Part shown: piece by piece, positions 1-8,311 of the stretch
How positions within the stretch are numbered: position 1 is the stretch's first letter
Layout of the letters: each line of letters opens with the position of its first letter
Assembly (NCBI RefSeq): GCF_004364125.1
Contig: NZ_SNZV01000002.1
Coordinates: 434,001-498,000 of the forward strand
Direction of reading: 5' to 3'
Length of the DNA stretch: 64,000 nucleotides
Source: Sphingobacterium paludis
GTDB taxonomy: Bacteria > Bacteroidota > Bacteroidia > Sphingobacteriales > Sphingobacteriaceae
The notes under the pieces: model-generated
The model's input: the letters and a program-made list of their open reading frames with translations, nothing else
Told to the model about the DNA's origin: nothing
The model's database searches: none
Translations under genes and position numbers: made by a program

Positions 1-1
1 T

Positions 2-448
2 CACCAAATGAAAGAAGGACATCCGTTTGTGGTAGGCGGCGTTACGCTGGATCATCATGCCGGCGCTTTTGGCCACTCCGATGCAGATGTATTGGTGCAC
101 GCTATTTGCGACGCCATTTTAGGGGCGGCCAATTTGGAAGACATAGGCTACCATTTTCCCAATACGGATGTAAAGTGGAAGGGGATAAGCAGTCTGCTGT
201 TGTTGAAGGAATGCGTGCGATTGATAGCTGAAAAAGGTTATGAAATCGGGAATATAGATGCGATGCTCGTGTTGGAAGCACCAAAAATAAAGGCGTATAT
301 ACCAGCCATGAAAGCATACCTGGCTGACGTTACAGGCTTAGATATTGACGATATATCAATTAAAGCGACCACAAACGAGACTATGGGCTTTATTGGTAGA
401 AAAGAAGGTGTGGTGGCGTATGCGGTCTGTCTTATTTCGAAGCCTTAA
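2..448 (+). CDS. ispF: 2-C-methyl-D-erythritol 2,4-cyclodiphosphate synthase, 5'-truncated by window edge
   Basis: Catalyses cyclisation of CDP-methylerythritol 2-phosphate to MEcPP with release of CMP in the non-mevalonate isoprenoid pathway. The reading frame is open from base 2, where it encodes His-Gln, probably the end of the N-terminal DVH metal-binding motif. The true start therefore lies upstream of the window. The visible part carries the HSDADVLVHA metal/active-site segment and the C-terminal ATTNETMGFIGR segment typical of IspF. About 148 residues are visible of a usual 157-160. The last 17 bases overlap the convergent exporter gene. Confidence 0.95.
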   Translation, partial: HQMKEGHPFVVGGVTLDHHAGAFGHSDADVLVHAICDAILGAANLEDIGYHFPNTDVKWKGISSLLLLKECVRLIAEKGYEIGNIDAMLVLEAPKIKAYIPAMKAYLADVTGLDIDDISIKATTNETMGFIGRKEGVVAYAVCLISKP

Positions 449-1652
449 CGTTTCGGAAGTAAATATAGGCGGTAAACAAGGCGGTCAATGTCATGAGGCC
501 CCCTGCCATAAACGGTGCACCGGGAAAATAAAATGCCGCCTTCTCTGTTGTAAACACAGCGAAAAGATTGCTCATGAGTAGGGGACCAAATATGGCAGTG
601 AGGCTGATAAGGGAAGCTATACCACCCTGTATCTGTCCCTGCTCATTGGTAGGCGTGAGGTTTGAAATCATACTCTGCAGGGCCGGCCCGCCGATGCCCC
701 CACAAACGTAAAGAATGCTGACAGCATAGAGCATGAATGTGGAGTTTGCCAAGCCAATAAGTGGTAGCGAGATGCTGTGCAATAACAGACCTATTAATAT
801 GGATCTAGGGAGGCCTAATTTAGGAATAGCAATACGCAATAGCCCCGCCTGTACAATAGTAAGTAGGGTGCCGATAAAGCCCAAGGAGATGCCGACCATT
901 TTTTCATCCCATTGAAACTTTTCCATGGTGTAGTAAGACCATGTGCTCTGCACGGCATGCGCAGCAATATTGACAAGAAAAATACAGGCCACCAGTGCGT
1001 ATATCTGCGGGTACTTGGCCATGTGACGAAATGCTCCAACGGGATTCGCATTGCGCCATGAAAATGATCGTCTGTTTTCTTCCTTCAGTGATTCCGGGAC
1101 GACGAAATAACCATAAATGAAATTCAATAAGCTAAGTCCGCCAGCTGCAAAAAATGGAATGCGGGCGCCGTATTGCCCTAGCAACCCGCCTATAACGGGA
1201 CCTATAATAAAGCCGAGGCCAAAGGCAGCTCCGAGTAACCCAAAGTTCTGTGCTTTGTTTTGCGGACTGCTGATGTCTGCAATATAAGCAGCAGCTACCG
1301 TGTGGCTTGCGCCCGTCACACCTGCTACAAGTCTTCCCAAAAACAGCCAGGCAATCGAAGGCGCGAATCCCATCAACACATAGTTTGCACAAAACCCAAG
1401 AAGGGAAAATAGCAATACGGGGCGTCGCCCATAGCAATCGCTTAAATTACCTAATACGGAAGCAAAAAGAAATTGTGTAAATGCGTAGGCAAACATCAGC
1501 CAGCCTCCATAACGCGAAGCATCGCTGAGGGTTCCGTGGATTAACTCTTTAATTAGCGATGGAAGGACCGGGATAATAATGCCTAACCCTATCGTATCGA
1601 TGACGACGGTTAGAAAAATAAAAAATAAACCGGATTTTTTCGTTACTAGCAT
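432..1652 (-). CDS. MFS exporter of the TetA/TCR type
   Basis: A 406-residue protein with about 12 hydrophobic helices and an MFS motif A near residues 67-79 (GNLSDCYGRRPVL), the loop 2-3 signature of drug:H+ antiporters. The N-terminal VIDTIGLGIIIPVLP and the GRLVAGVTGAS stretch match the TetA/TCR family. It should sit in the inner membrane and export a small molecule in exchange for protons. Chromosomal homologues in Bacteroidota are often not tetracycline-specific, so I give no tet symbol. It is convergent with ispF and shares 17 bp at the 3' ends, with no terminator between them. Confidence 0.85.
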   Translation of the reverse strand: MLVTKKSGLFFIFLTVVIDTIGLGIIIPVLPSLIKELIHGTLSDASRYGGWLMFAYAFTQFLFASVLGNLSDCYGRRPVLLFSLLGFCANYVLMGFAPSIAWLFLGRLVAGVTGASHTVAAAYIADISSPQNKAQNFGLLGAAFGLGFIIGPVIGGLLGQYGARIPFFAAGGLSLLNFIYGYFVVPESLKEENRRSFSWRNANPVGAFRHMAKYPQIYALVACIFLVNIAAHAVQSTWSYYTMEKFQWDEKMVGISLGFIGTLLTIVQAGLLRIAIPKLGLPRSILIGLLLHSISLPLIGLANSTFMLYAVSILYVCGGIGGPALQSMISNLTPTNEQGQIQGGIASLISLTAIFGPLLMSNLFAVFTTEKAAFYFPGAPFMAGGLMTLTALFTAYIYFRNVKASK

Positions 1653-1827
1653 AGTGAAAGCCTAATGGCTCATTTCTAATTTTTTTCCTAAAGTAGTGTT
1701 TTAATTAGGAGTGACACAAATATTTTTGAATCCACGATTTAGAGCGTACGCAGGTAACTCGCTGAACAAATATACAAAGTGCGTGCTTCGTTAGAGATCT
1801 CGCAGATTAGATACATAAAATCATCTA

Positions 1828-2016
1828 TTGCAGTTAGCGCTGTTCGAAACTTTTGAAGAAGTTAAAACTTATGAAACTAGAATCTTACCTTTGCTTCTCG
1901 GAAGTATGAACGTGCCACAAGAAGATTACAACAGCTTTGTCATCCTGCGAGAAGGAATTGGCACGTTAACTGATGAACTACAATTTGAAAGTACCCGTTG
2001 GTATATAAGGCAGTAA
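1828..2016 (+). CDS. Small hypothetical protein (possible remnant)
   Basis: A 62-residue open frame with a TTG start, opened by an upstream stop at 1816. It ends 17 nt before the penicillin-binding protein gene on the same strand. The composition (acidic, FETFEEVKTYETR, ending ESTRWYIRQ) looks like real protein, but I recognise no family. There is no clear ribosome binding site and no ATG. It may be a genuine short leader gene of the PBP transcript or the tail of an older gene. Confidence 0.3.
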   Translation: MQLALFETFEEVKTYETRILPLLLGSMNVPQEDYNSFVILREGIGTLTDELQFESTRWYIRQ

Positions 2017-2033
2017 AAAGTATTTAAAATGCT

Positions 2034-4280
2034 ATGAAGAGAGAATCTAAGCAAAATAGATTGACAGAAGACGATATTAAACGATATACGCTTAATTTCT
2101 GGAAAATATTGGCAGCTATTATTTTTCTGGGTGCGCTATTTATAGCGAGCGTGCGCTTTGGGGTTTTCGGTAAACTGCCGTCGTTTCAAGAGTTGGAAAA
2201 TCCGAAAAGCAATCTGGCATCCGAGATTCTTTCTGACGACCTGAAGGTATTGGGTACCTACTATCGGCACAACCGCTCCAATGTGAAGTATAGTGAGCTA
2301 TCTCCATATTTGGTACAAGCATTGATATCCACCGAGGATAAAAGGTTTTATGACCATGCCGGGATTGATTACTCCAGAACAATAACTTCTGTTTTCCATA
2401 CGATCTTAGGCGACAAACAGGGCGGCAGTACAATTACGCAGCAGCTCGCACTCAATTTGTTCTCCGAGCGAAGAGAACGTAACACGTTTAAACGCGTCAT
2501 GCAAAAATTCCAAGAGTGGATCACGGCAGTACGATTGGAAAGGAGTTATACGAAGGAAGAGATTATTACTATGTATTTCAATACCGTGGATTTTGGATAC
2601 AAAAATACCTATGGTATAAAATCGGCTGCCCGGACTTTTTTCAGCACAACACCCGATAAATTGTCTGCCGAAGAAGCGGCTATTTTGGTAGGTATGTTGA
2701 AGGGACCATCGTTGTATTCACCCGTGAAATTTCCTGACAACGCTTTAGCGAGAAGAAACACGGTATTAAACAATATGGCCAATCAGAATTTTCTGACGGC
2801 CGATGAACTTTCGAAAGCAAAGGCTAACCCTATTAACTTGAAGCTACGCATTTCCAACTATGGCGAAGGTCTAGCTCCTTATTTCCGCGCTGTTCTGAAA
2901 GAGGAAATAAAGAAGGAATTTCAACGCCTGTCCATCACAAAAGCAGATGGTACGCCTTATGATTTGGATCGTGATGGATTAAAAATCTACACGCCGATCA
3001 ACTACTCCATGCAACAATATGCGGAAGACGCTCAAAAAGAATGGATGATGAAATTGCAACGAGATTTCGATCGTCAATATCGCAATTCGGATCCGTTTCG
3101 CGGGGAAAATGCCAAGCTCTTGGTTGCCGGTATGAAACGATCGGATCGATACCGCGTATTGAAAGACGCCGGGATGTCTGAGGATGAAATCAAGAAGGAA
3201 TTTAATAAAAAGGTGCCGATGTCCCTTTTTACGTATAAAGGTAACGTCGATACGACGATGACGCCTATGGATTCCATTCGCTACAACAAACTTTTCCTGC
3301 GTAATGCTGTCATGTCTATGGAACCTAAAACAGGGCATATAAAAGCCTGGGTAGGTGGGATAAATTTTGAGCACTTTAAATTTGACCACGTCAAGCAAGG
3401 GCAACGGCAGGTTGGTTCGACGGCTAAACCTTTCACCTACGCCACAGCTATTGATAATGGTTATTCACCGTGCTTCACGGTACCCAACCATATGCAGACA
3501 TATGGAAACTGGACGCCGCGAGGCACGGTACAGGGTGGTGACCCTATCACGCTAAAAAATGCCTTAAAGTATTCCCAAAACTTCGCAACTGCTCACGTTA
3601 TTAACGAAGTGGGCGCATCAAATGTAGCTTCCTTGACAAAGAGGATGGGAATCACCTCCAATGTTCCGAACTATCCATCCATATCCTTGGGGGCGTATGA
3701 AGCTTCCGTTTTTGATATGGTAGGTGCTTATTCTGCGTTTGTGAACCATGGAACTTGGATTGAGCCAACGATGATCTTGCGCATTGAAGATAAAAACGGC
3801 ACGCCAATTTATGAGCGAACGCCTAAAGTGGTGAAGGCTATTAATAGCGAGTCGGCTTATATCATGGTGGATATGCTAAAAGGTGTTGTCGACGGCGGAA
3901 CAGGATCACGTGTTCGCCGCGCTGAGTATGGTGGTTTAACCAACCCAATGGGTGGGAAAACAGGTACGACGAATGACAACTCTGATGCGTGGTTTATCGG
4001 CATTACACCAGACTTGGTGACGGGAGTTTGGACCGGTGCGGAGGATCGTGGCATCCGTTTTTACAGTATGGCCTCCGGGCAAGGAGCCTCTGCTGCGCTG
4101 CCTATTTTCGGTTTATATATGCGCAAGGTGTATAATGATAAACAACTCCGTTATACGCAGGACGATTTTCCACAGCCTCCGGGAGGGCTGACGAGGGAAA
4201 TTGACTGTAGCCGGTATACGCCGTTCTACGGTACACCATCTGAGGAAGGACAACTGAATGATGACCGTTTAGGTTTTTAA
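2034..4280 (+). CDS. Class A penicillin-binding protein (PBP1a-type transglycosylase/transpeptidase)
   Basis: A bifunctional peptidoglycan synthase of 748 residues anchored in the inner membrane by one helix (residues about 24-42). The GT51 glycosyltransferase domain follows, with catalytic Glu101 in STEDKRFYDHAGID and the GGSTITQQLA motif. The transpeptidase domain has the SxxK serine at about residue 462 (GSTAKPF), SxN as SQN in KYSQNFATAH, and KTGTT at about residue 643. All catalytic motifs are intact. Domain order and length fit MrcA/PonA-type proteins of Bacteroidota. The gene stands alone, followed by uvrC 69 nt downstream. Confidence 0.95.
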   Translation: MKRESKQNRLTEDDIKRYTLNFWKILAAIIFLGALFIASVRFGVFGKLPSFQELENPKSNLASEILSDDLKVLGTYYRHNRSNVKYSELSPYLVQALISTEDKRFYDHAGIDYSRTITSVFHTILGDKQGGSTITQQLALNLFSERRERNTFKRVMQKFQEWITAVRLERSYTKEEIITMYFNTVDFGYKNTYGIKSAARTFFSTTPDKLSAEEAAILVGMLKGPSLYSPVKFPDNALARRNTVLNNMANQNFLTADELSKAKANPINLKLRISNYGEGLAPYFRAVLKEEIKKEFQRLSITKADGTPYDLDRDGLKIYTPINYSMQQYAEDAQKEWMMKLQRDFDRQYRNSDPFRGENAKLLVAGMKRSDRYRVLKDAGMSEDEIKKEFNKKVPMSLFTYKGNVDTTMTPMDSIRYNKLFLRNAVMSMEPKTGHIKAWVGGINFEHFKFDHVKQGQRQVGSTAKPFTYATAIDNGYSPCFTVPNHMQTYGNWTPRGTVQGGDPITLKNALKYSQNFATAHVINEVGASNVASLTKRMGITSNVPNYPSISLGAYEASVFDMVGAYSAFVNHGTWIEPTMILRIEDKNGTPIYERTPKVVKAINSESAYIMVDMLKGVVDGGTGSRVRRAEYGGLTNPMGGKTGTTNDNSDAWFIGITPDLVTGVWTGAEDRGIRFYSMASGQGASAALPIFGLYMRKVYNDKQLRYTQDDFPQPPGGLTREIDCSRYTPFYGTPSEEGQLNDDRLGF

Positions 4281-4349
4281 CGTGCAATAACTTTATGATG
4301 GCCGAACAGTAAATTTTAACGAAATTTGTTGTTCGGCATTTTTGTGGAT

Positions 4350-6149
4350 ATGGAGTCATTTGATTATAAAGAAGAGTTAAAGAGGATACCACATAAACCT
4401 GGGGTGTATCAGTATTTTGATAAACATAACGAACTGATATATGTCGGGAAAGCAAAGAACCTGCGTAACAGAGTTGGTTCTTATTTTGTCAATGACAGTC
4501 AGCTGAACAGTAAAACCCGGGTTTTGGTTCGCAAGATAACGCGTATAGCTTTTACCATTGTCGATACCGAGATCGATGCTTGGCTGCTTGAAAACAACCT
4601 GATTAAGAAGCATAAGCCACGTTACAACGTGATGCTGAAGGATGACAAAACCTATCCATGGATTGTGATCAAGAACGAGCATTTTCCACGTATATTTTGG
4701 ACAAGAAAGTATATTAAAGATGGATCCAGATACTACGGCCCCTATGCTTCTGTAGGTATGATGCACATCATTTTAGATATGATTCGCGAGTTATTTCCGC
4801 TGCGTACCTGCAACCTAAACCTTGCCCCAGAAAACATTTCCAAAGGCAAATACAAGGTTTGTTTAGAATATCAAATTGGTAATTGCAAAGGGCCTTGCGA
4901 AGGTTATCAATCTGAAGAAGATTATGCGCAGAATCTATCGGATATCAAAGACATTCTAAATGGCAAAATCTCTGTCGTCACAAATCGTTTGAAAACGCAA
5001 ATGAATGATGCGGTTACTAACCTGAATTTCGAAGTCGCTTATAAAATGAAGAGTAAGCTGGATAAACTCTCGAATTATCAAAGCAAATCTACCGTAGTAA
5101 GTTCGTCCATCAACAACATCGATGTATTTAACATAGCGTCGGACGATAGCCATGCGTTTGTCAATTACCTCAAGGTCGCACACGGTGTCGTGATCCAAAC
5201 TCAGACTTTGGAGATGAAGAAAAGGTTAGATGAATCAGAAGAAGAACTATTAGCCTTAGCGATCCCAGAGATCCGCAGCCGATTCAAAAGTACTTCCAAA
5301 GAGATTATCGTCCCGTTTGATATCAACATCGAGGAAAGTGGGGATCTTAAATTTACCATCCCGAAAGCCGGAGATAAACGAAATCTATTGGATCTTTCAT
5401 ATAAAAATGTAGCGTATTTCAAGAAGGAACGTATGCTGCAATACGAACGACTGAATCCGGAGCTTAAAACGGAACGTGTATTGAAGCAGATGCAGAAAGA
5501 TCTTCGCATGAATGTGTTGCCGCGCCACATTGAGTGTTTCGATAATTCCAATATACAGGGGAACTTTCCCGTATCTGCCATTGTTGTATTCAAAGATGCG
5601 AAGCCATCTAAAAAAGACTATCGGCATTTCAACGTCAAGACGGTTGTAGGACCGAACGATTTTGCCACAATGGAAGAGGCAGTTTTTAGACGCTATAGAC
5701 GCTTGTTGGACGAAGACCAAACGTTGCCTCAACTTATCATTATTGATGGAGGTAAAGGGCAATTGGGGGCTGCGTTGAAAAGTTTAAAGCTGCTAGGAAT
5801 TGAAAAGAAGGTAACCGTAATCGGCATTGCAAAGCGTTTGGAAGAGCTTTATTATCCCGGAGATCAATATCCGTTATATCTCGACAAAAAATCGGAAACG
5901 CTAAAGATCATTCAGCATTTGCGGGACGAGGCCCATCGATTTGGGATTACCTTTCACCGAAATCAGCGGAGTAAGAAAACATTTGTTTCAGAACTAGAGA
6001 ACATACCGGGGATAGGAAAAACGTCGGTCGAGAAATTATTAAAAACTTTTAAATCCGCGAAAAAGGTACAAGCAGCTAGTGATGAAGATTTAGGCAAAGT
6101 GCTTAACCAAAAGCAGGTTAAGGCACTTCGCGGCTATTTTCAGGACTAA
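4350..6149 (+). CDS. uvrC: Excinuclease ABC subunit C
   Basis: Makes the two incisions flanking UvrB-bound DNA lesions in nucleotide excision repair. The 599-residue protein has an N-terminal GIY-YIG domain (KPGVYQYF ... YVGKAKNLRNRV), a cysteine-containing central region (CLEYQIGNCKGPC), a UVR-like region, the RNase H-like C-terminal nuclease (IECFDNSNIQG, IIIDGGKGQL) and a terminal helix-hairpin-helix (ENIPGIGKTSVEKLL). I take the ATG at 4350 because it begins the conserved MESFDYKEELKRIPHKPG region. An in-frame TTG at 4326 adds only eight unlikely residues. The stop overlaps the end of era by 4 bp (convergent genes). Confidence 0.97.
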   Translation: MESFDYKEELKRIPHKPGVYQYFDKHNELIYVGKAKNLRNRVGSYFVNDSQLNSKTRVLVRKITRIAFTIVDTEIDAWLLENNLIKKHKPRYNVMLKDDKTYPWIVIKNEHFPRIFWTRKYIKDGSRYYGPYASVGMMHIILDMIRELFPLRTCNLNLAPENISKGKYKVCLEYQIGNCKGPCEGYQSEEDYAQNLSDIKDILNGKISVVTNRLKTQMNDAVTNLNFEVAYKMKSKLDKLSNYQSKSTVVSSSINNIDVFNIASDDSHAFVNYLKVAHGVVIQTQTLEMKKRLDESEEELLALAIPEIRSRFKSTSKEIIVPFDINIEESGDLKFTIPKAGDKRNLLDLSYKNVAYFKKERMLQYERLNPELKTERVLKQMQKDLRMNVLPRHIECFDNSNIQGNFPVSAIVVFKDAKPSKKDYRHFNVKTVVGPNDFATMEEAVFRRYRRLLDEDQTLPQLIIIDGGKGQLGAALKSLKLLGIEKKVTVIGIAKRLEELYYPGDQYPLYLDKKSETLKIIQHLRDEAHRFGITFHRNQRSKKTFVSELENIPGIGKTSVEKLLKTFKSAKKVQAASDEDLGKVLNQKQVKALRGYFQD

Positions 6150-7024
6150 TCGTCGTAACCGAATTTTTTTAGATAGTTCTTTTTGCTACGCCAATCAGGA
6201 ATAACTTTGACAAAAAGTTCAAGAAATACTTTTCCGCCAATAAACTCTTCCATGTCTTGACGGGCATAAGTGCCGACTTTTTTGATCATTGCACCCGCTT
6301 TGCCGATGATAATATTTTTCTGAGAATCGCGCTCGACGATTATTTCGGCAGCAATTTTCGTGATGTTTGCCTCTTCTTTGTAGGATGTTACAACCACTTC
6401 CGTACTGTAAGGGATTTCCTTGTCATACAACTTGAAAATCTTTTCCCGTATCATTTCTGCCGTGAAGAATCGCATGTTTTTGTCCGTCAACTCATCTTTT
6501 TCGTAGTATGCAGCATGCTCCGGAAGTTTTTCTTTGATGTATTGCATAATGCCCGTCACGCCATGATCTTTCAACGCGGATATAGCGAAAATGGCATCGG
6601 GATGCAGCTTCTCCTCCCAAAATTCTATCTTGCTTTTTACTTCTTCCTCCGAAGATTTGTCAATTTTGTTTATCAAAACGGCTACCGGTGAGGAAGTTTT
6701 TTTCAATTTCTCAATCACATCGTTCTCATCATATTTCTCATGGATATCCGTAACAAAAAGGATAATATCGGCGTCGATAAGCGATCCTTGAACAAAATTC
6801 ATCATGGATTCCTGCAAAGAATAGTTCGGTTTTATCACGCCGGGGGTGTCTGAAAAGACAATTTGATGGTCCTCGTCATTGACAATGCCAATAATACGGT
6901 GTCTCGTTGTTTGGGCTTTGGGTGTGATAATGGACATCTTCTCACCTACTAATGAGTTCATTAAGGTAGACTTACCTGCGTTAGGTTTTCCGATGATGCT
7001 TACAAATCCTGCTTTATGCGACAT
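6146..7024 (-). CDS. era: GTPase Era, 16S rRNA maturation/30S assembly
   Basis: A 292-residue essential GTPase that binds the 3' end of 16S rRNA. G1 (GKPNAGKST), the TTRHR switch segment, G3 (DTPG), G4 (NKID) and G5 (SALKDHG) are all visible in the first 160 residues. A C-terminal KH domain with the segment IIIGKAGAMIKKVG follows. Length is normal. It is transcribed leftward from the intergenic region shared with the tRNA cluster, and the 3' ends of era and uvrC overlap by 4 bp. Confidence 0.97.
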   Translation of the reverse strand: MSHKAGFVSIIGKPNAGKSTLMNSLVGEKMSIITPKAQTTRHRIIGIVNDEDHQIVFSDTPGVIKPNYSLQESMMNFVQGSLIDADIILFVTDIHEKYDENDVIEKLKKTSSPVAVLINKIDKSSEEEVKSKIEFWEEKLHPDAIFAISALKDHGVTGIMQYIKEKLPEHAAYYEKDELTDKNMRFFTAEMIREKIFKLYDKEIPYSTEVVVTSYKEEANITKIAAEIIVERDSQKNIIIGKAGAMIKKVGTYARQDMEEFIGGKVFLELFVKVIPDWRSKKNYLKKFGYDD

Positions 7025-7063
7025 TTTATCTGTTTTTTATTTGGAATACAAAGAAACAAATAA

Positions 7064-7071
7064 TATCTTTG
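7064..7071 (+). promoter_or_regulatory. Candidate Bacteroidota -7 element before the tRNA-fMet cluster
   Basis: TATCTTTG fits the TAnnTTTG -7 consensus of Bacteroidota sigma factors and points toward the tRNA cluster. It lies inside an inverted repeat (TACAAAG ... CTTTGTA), so it could also belong to a structure of the era/tRNA intergenic region. The first tRNA-like unit begins 120 nt downstream. Confidence 0.4.
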
Positions 7072-7193
7072 TACTCCAATTAAACGGAATGTTATCTTGC
7101 GTTAACGATACGAAAAACGCGATTTTTACAGGAAACATTACTGGATTCAAGCGCGATGCTTGATGGACGACATTGAAAATATATGCGGGATAG

Positions 7194-7273
7194 AGCTTTG
7201 GTAGCTCGTCGGGCTCATATCCGCCAGTTGGCGGACATCAGTTCAAAACCCGATCAGTCAAGCGCGATGCTTG
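7194..7273 (+). pseudogene. Palindrome-substituted tRNA-fMet copy A
   Basis: The first part matches the initiator tRNA (acceptor 5' strand, complete D-arm, anticodon stem 5' strand TCGGG and loop start CTC), with some drift in the acceptor/D region. After CTC the normal anticodon 3' half is replaced by a block with the palindrome TCCGCCAGTTGGCGGA (7220-7235). The sequence then resumes as CATCAGTTC of the T-arm and diverges. Downstream, CCCGA can pair with TCGGG, and an inverted repeat GTCAAGC/GCTTGAC follows. It cannot be a working tRNA. Confidence 0.75.
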
Positions 7274-7296
7274 ACCCGTTGAAATTAAAGATATAT

Positions 7297-7390
7297 TGCG
7301 GGATGGAGCAGTTGGTAGCTCGTCGGGCTCATATCCGCCAGTTGGCGGACATCAGTTCAAAACCCGATCAGTCAAGCGCGATGCTTGACC
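7297..7390 (+). pseudogene. Palindrome-substituted tRNA-fMet copy B
   Basis: Almost the same as copy A, 103 bp further on, but with an intact fMet-like acceptor 5' strand and D-arm. The palindrome TCCGCCAGTTGGCGGA is at 7334-7349, directly after the loop start CTCA. It is followed by CATCAGTTC, CCCGA and the GTCAAGC/GCTTGAC hairpin. The 5' flank (about 25 nt) is nearly identical to that of the functional tRNA at 7411, so the unit duplicated with its leader. Confidence 0.8.
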
Positions 7391-7410
7391 AGTTGAAATT
7401 AAAGATATAT

Positions 7411-7483
<73 letters not shown>

Positions 7484-7488
7484 CTAAA

Positions 7489-7510
7489 GAGCTAGGCGTA
7501 AGCCTAGCTC
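7489..7510 (+). repeat. Hairpin after tRNA-fMet copy 1 (repeat of 7643-7664)
   Basis: A perfect inverted repeat GAGCTAGGC/GCCTAGCTC with loop GTAA, identical to the one after copy 2. There is no T-run, so it is more likely a processing or spacer hairpin than a terminator. Confidence 0.7.
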
Positions 7511-7564
7511 GAAGATATTGAAAAAGCGAAGCGCGATGCTTTAGCTAAATAACAGAAAATACAT

Positions 7565-7637
<73 letters not shown>

Positions 7638-7642
7638 CTAAA

Positions 7643-7664
7643 GAGCTAGGCGTAAGCCTAGCTC
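7643..7664 (+). repeat. Hairpin after tRNA-fMet copy 2
   Basis: Second copy of the perfect 9-bp inverted repeat with GTAA loop. It shows that tRNA plus hairpin duplicated as a unit. Confidence 0.7.
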
Positions 7665-7683
7665 GAAGACATTCACAACACAT

Positions 7684-7756
<73 letters not shown>

Positions 7757-7762
7757 CACAAT

Positions 7763-7795
7763 AAGCCTTAAGGAAACTTAGGGCTTTGTTTTTAC
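7763..7795 (+). terminator. Intrinsic terminator of the tRNA-fMet cluster
   Basis: AAGCCTTAAG and CTTAGGGCTT form an imperfect stem around a GAAA loop, followed by TGTTTTT. It is the only hairpin with a T-run after the three tRNAs, so it probably ends the primary transcript. Confidence 0.6.
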
Positions 7796-7832
7796 ATAAT
7801 GTTAGGCTTTTTGTGGAGAGGTTACTGAAGAT

Positions 7833-7877
7833 GTCGGGCTCCTATCCGCCAGTTGGCGGACATCAGTTCGAGTCTGG
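7833..7877 (+). pseudogene. Palindrome-substituted tRNA-fMet 3' fragment (copy D)
   Basis: Begins in the anticodon stem (GTCGGGCTC) and carries the palindrome TCCGCCAGTTGGCGGA at 7845-7860. It continues exactly as the fMet T-arm (CATCAGTTCGAGTCTGG) and lacks acceptor and D-arm. It lies 45 bp before the GIY-YIG reading frame. The junctions are the same as in the other substituted copies. Confidence 0.75.
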
Positions 7878-7922
7878 ATTTAAGTTTCGCTAAGCTCTTA
7901 TTTAGATACCATACTACCAATT

Positions 7923-8270
7923 ATGGCATATACGGTTTATGTAATCTATTCTTTAAATTACGATAAGATCTATATCGGATATGCCCCAGATCTTAATGGA
8001 CGCCTCTCGTCACATAATGAATTAGGAAGTAAAGGATGGACAATCCGGTTCCGCCCTTGACAACTACGCTATACCGAGGCATATTCGACCAAGCAGGAAG
8101 CTATGCGCCGGGAGAAAGAGTTAAAAAGCGCACGAGGAAGACTATTTATTAGGACCTTGGTTAGTAAAGCCTCTAGCGGATTGAGGGGAAAAAACGAATG
8201 CATATTCCGATTTCTTAGATTGTATGTAGAAAAATGCGCAATCGTTTGCTTGCCGCTTCCACTTTTTTAG
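7923..8270 (+). pseudogene. GIY-YIG nuclease family gene with one in-frame TGA
   Basis: From ATG 7923 the frame encodes a compact GIY-YIG domain of the small single-domain type: TVYVIYS, KIYIGYAPDL, the conserved Arg in NGRLSSHN, and RFRP. TGA at 8058-8060 then stands where these proteins usually have Trp (RPW). The same frame continues with RYTEAYSTKQEAMRREKELK (holding the catalytic Glu) and GRLFIRTL, up to TAG at 8268. A TGG-to-TGA change is the simplest explanation. The codons after TGA look intact, so the loss is recent or the call is a sequencing error. The domain may extend only to about 8175. Similar genes in Bacteroidota often lie near tRNA genes (from memory). Confidence 0.75.
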
Positions 8271-8311
8271 CTCGACAATCTTGTTTAGGTTTACTGAAAT
8301 AAACTTGAAAT

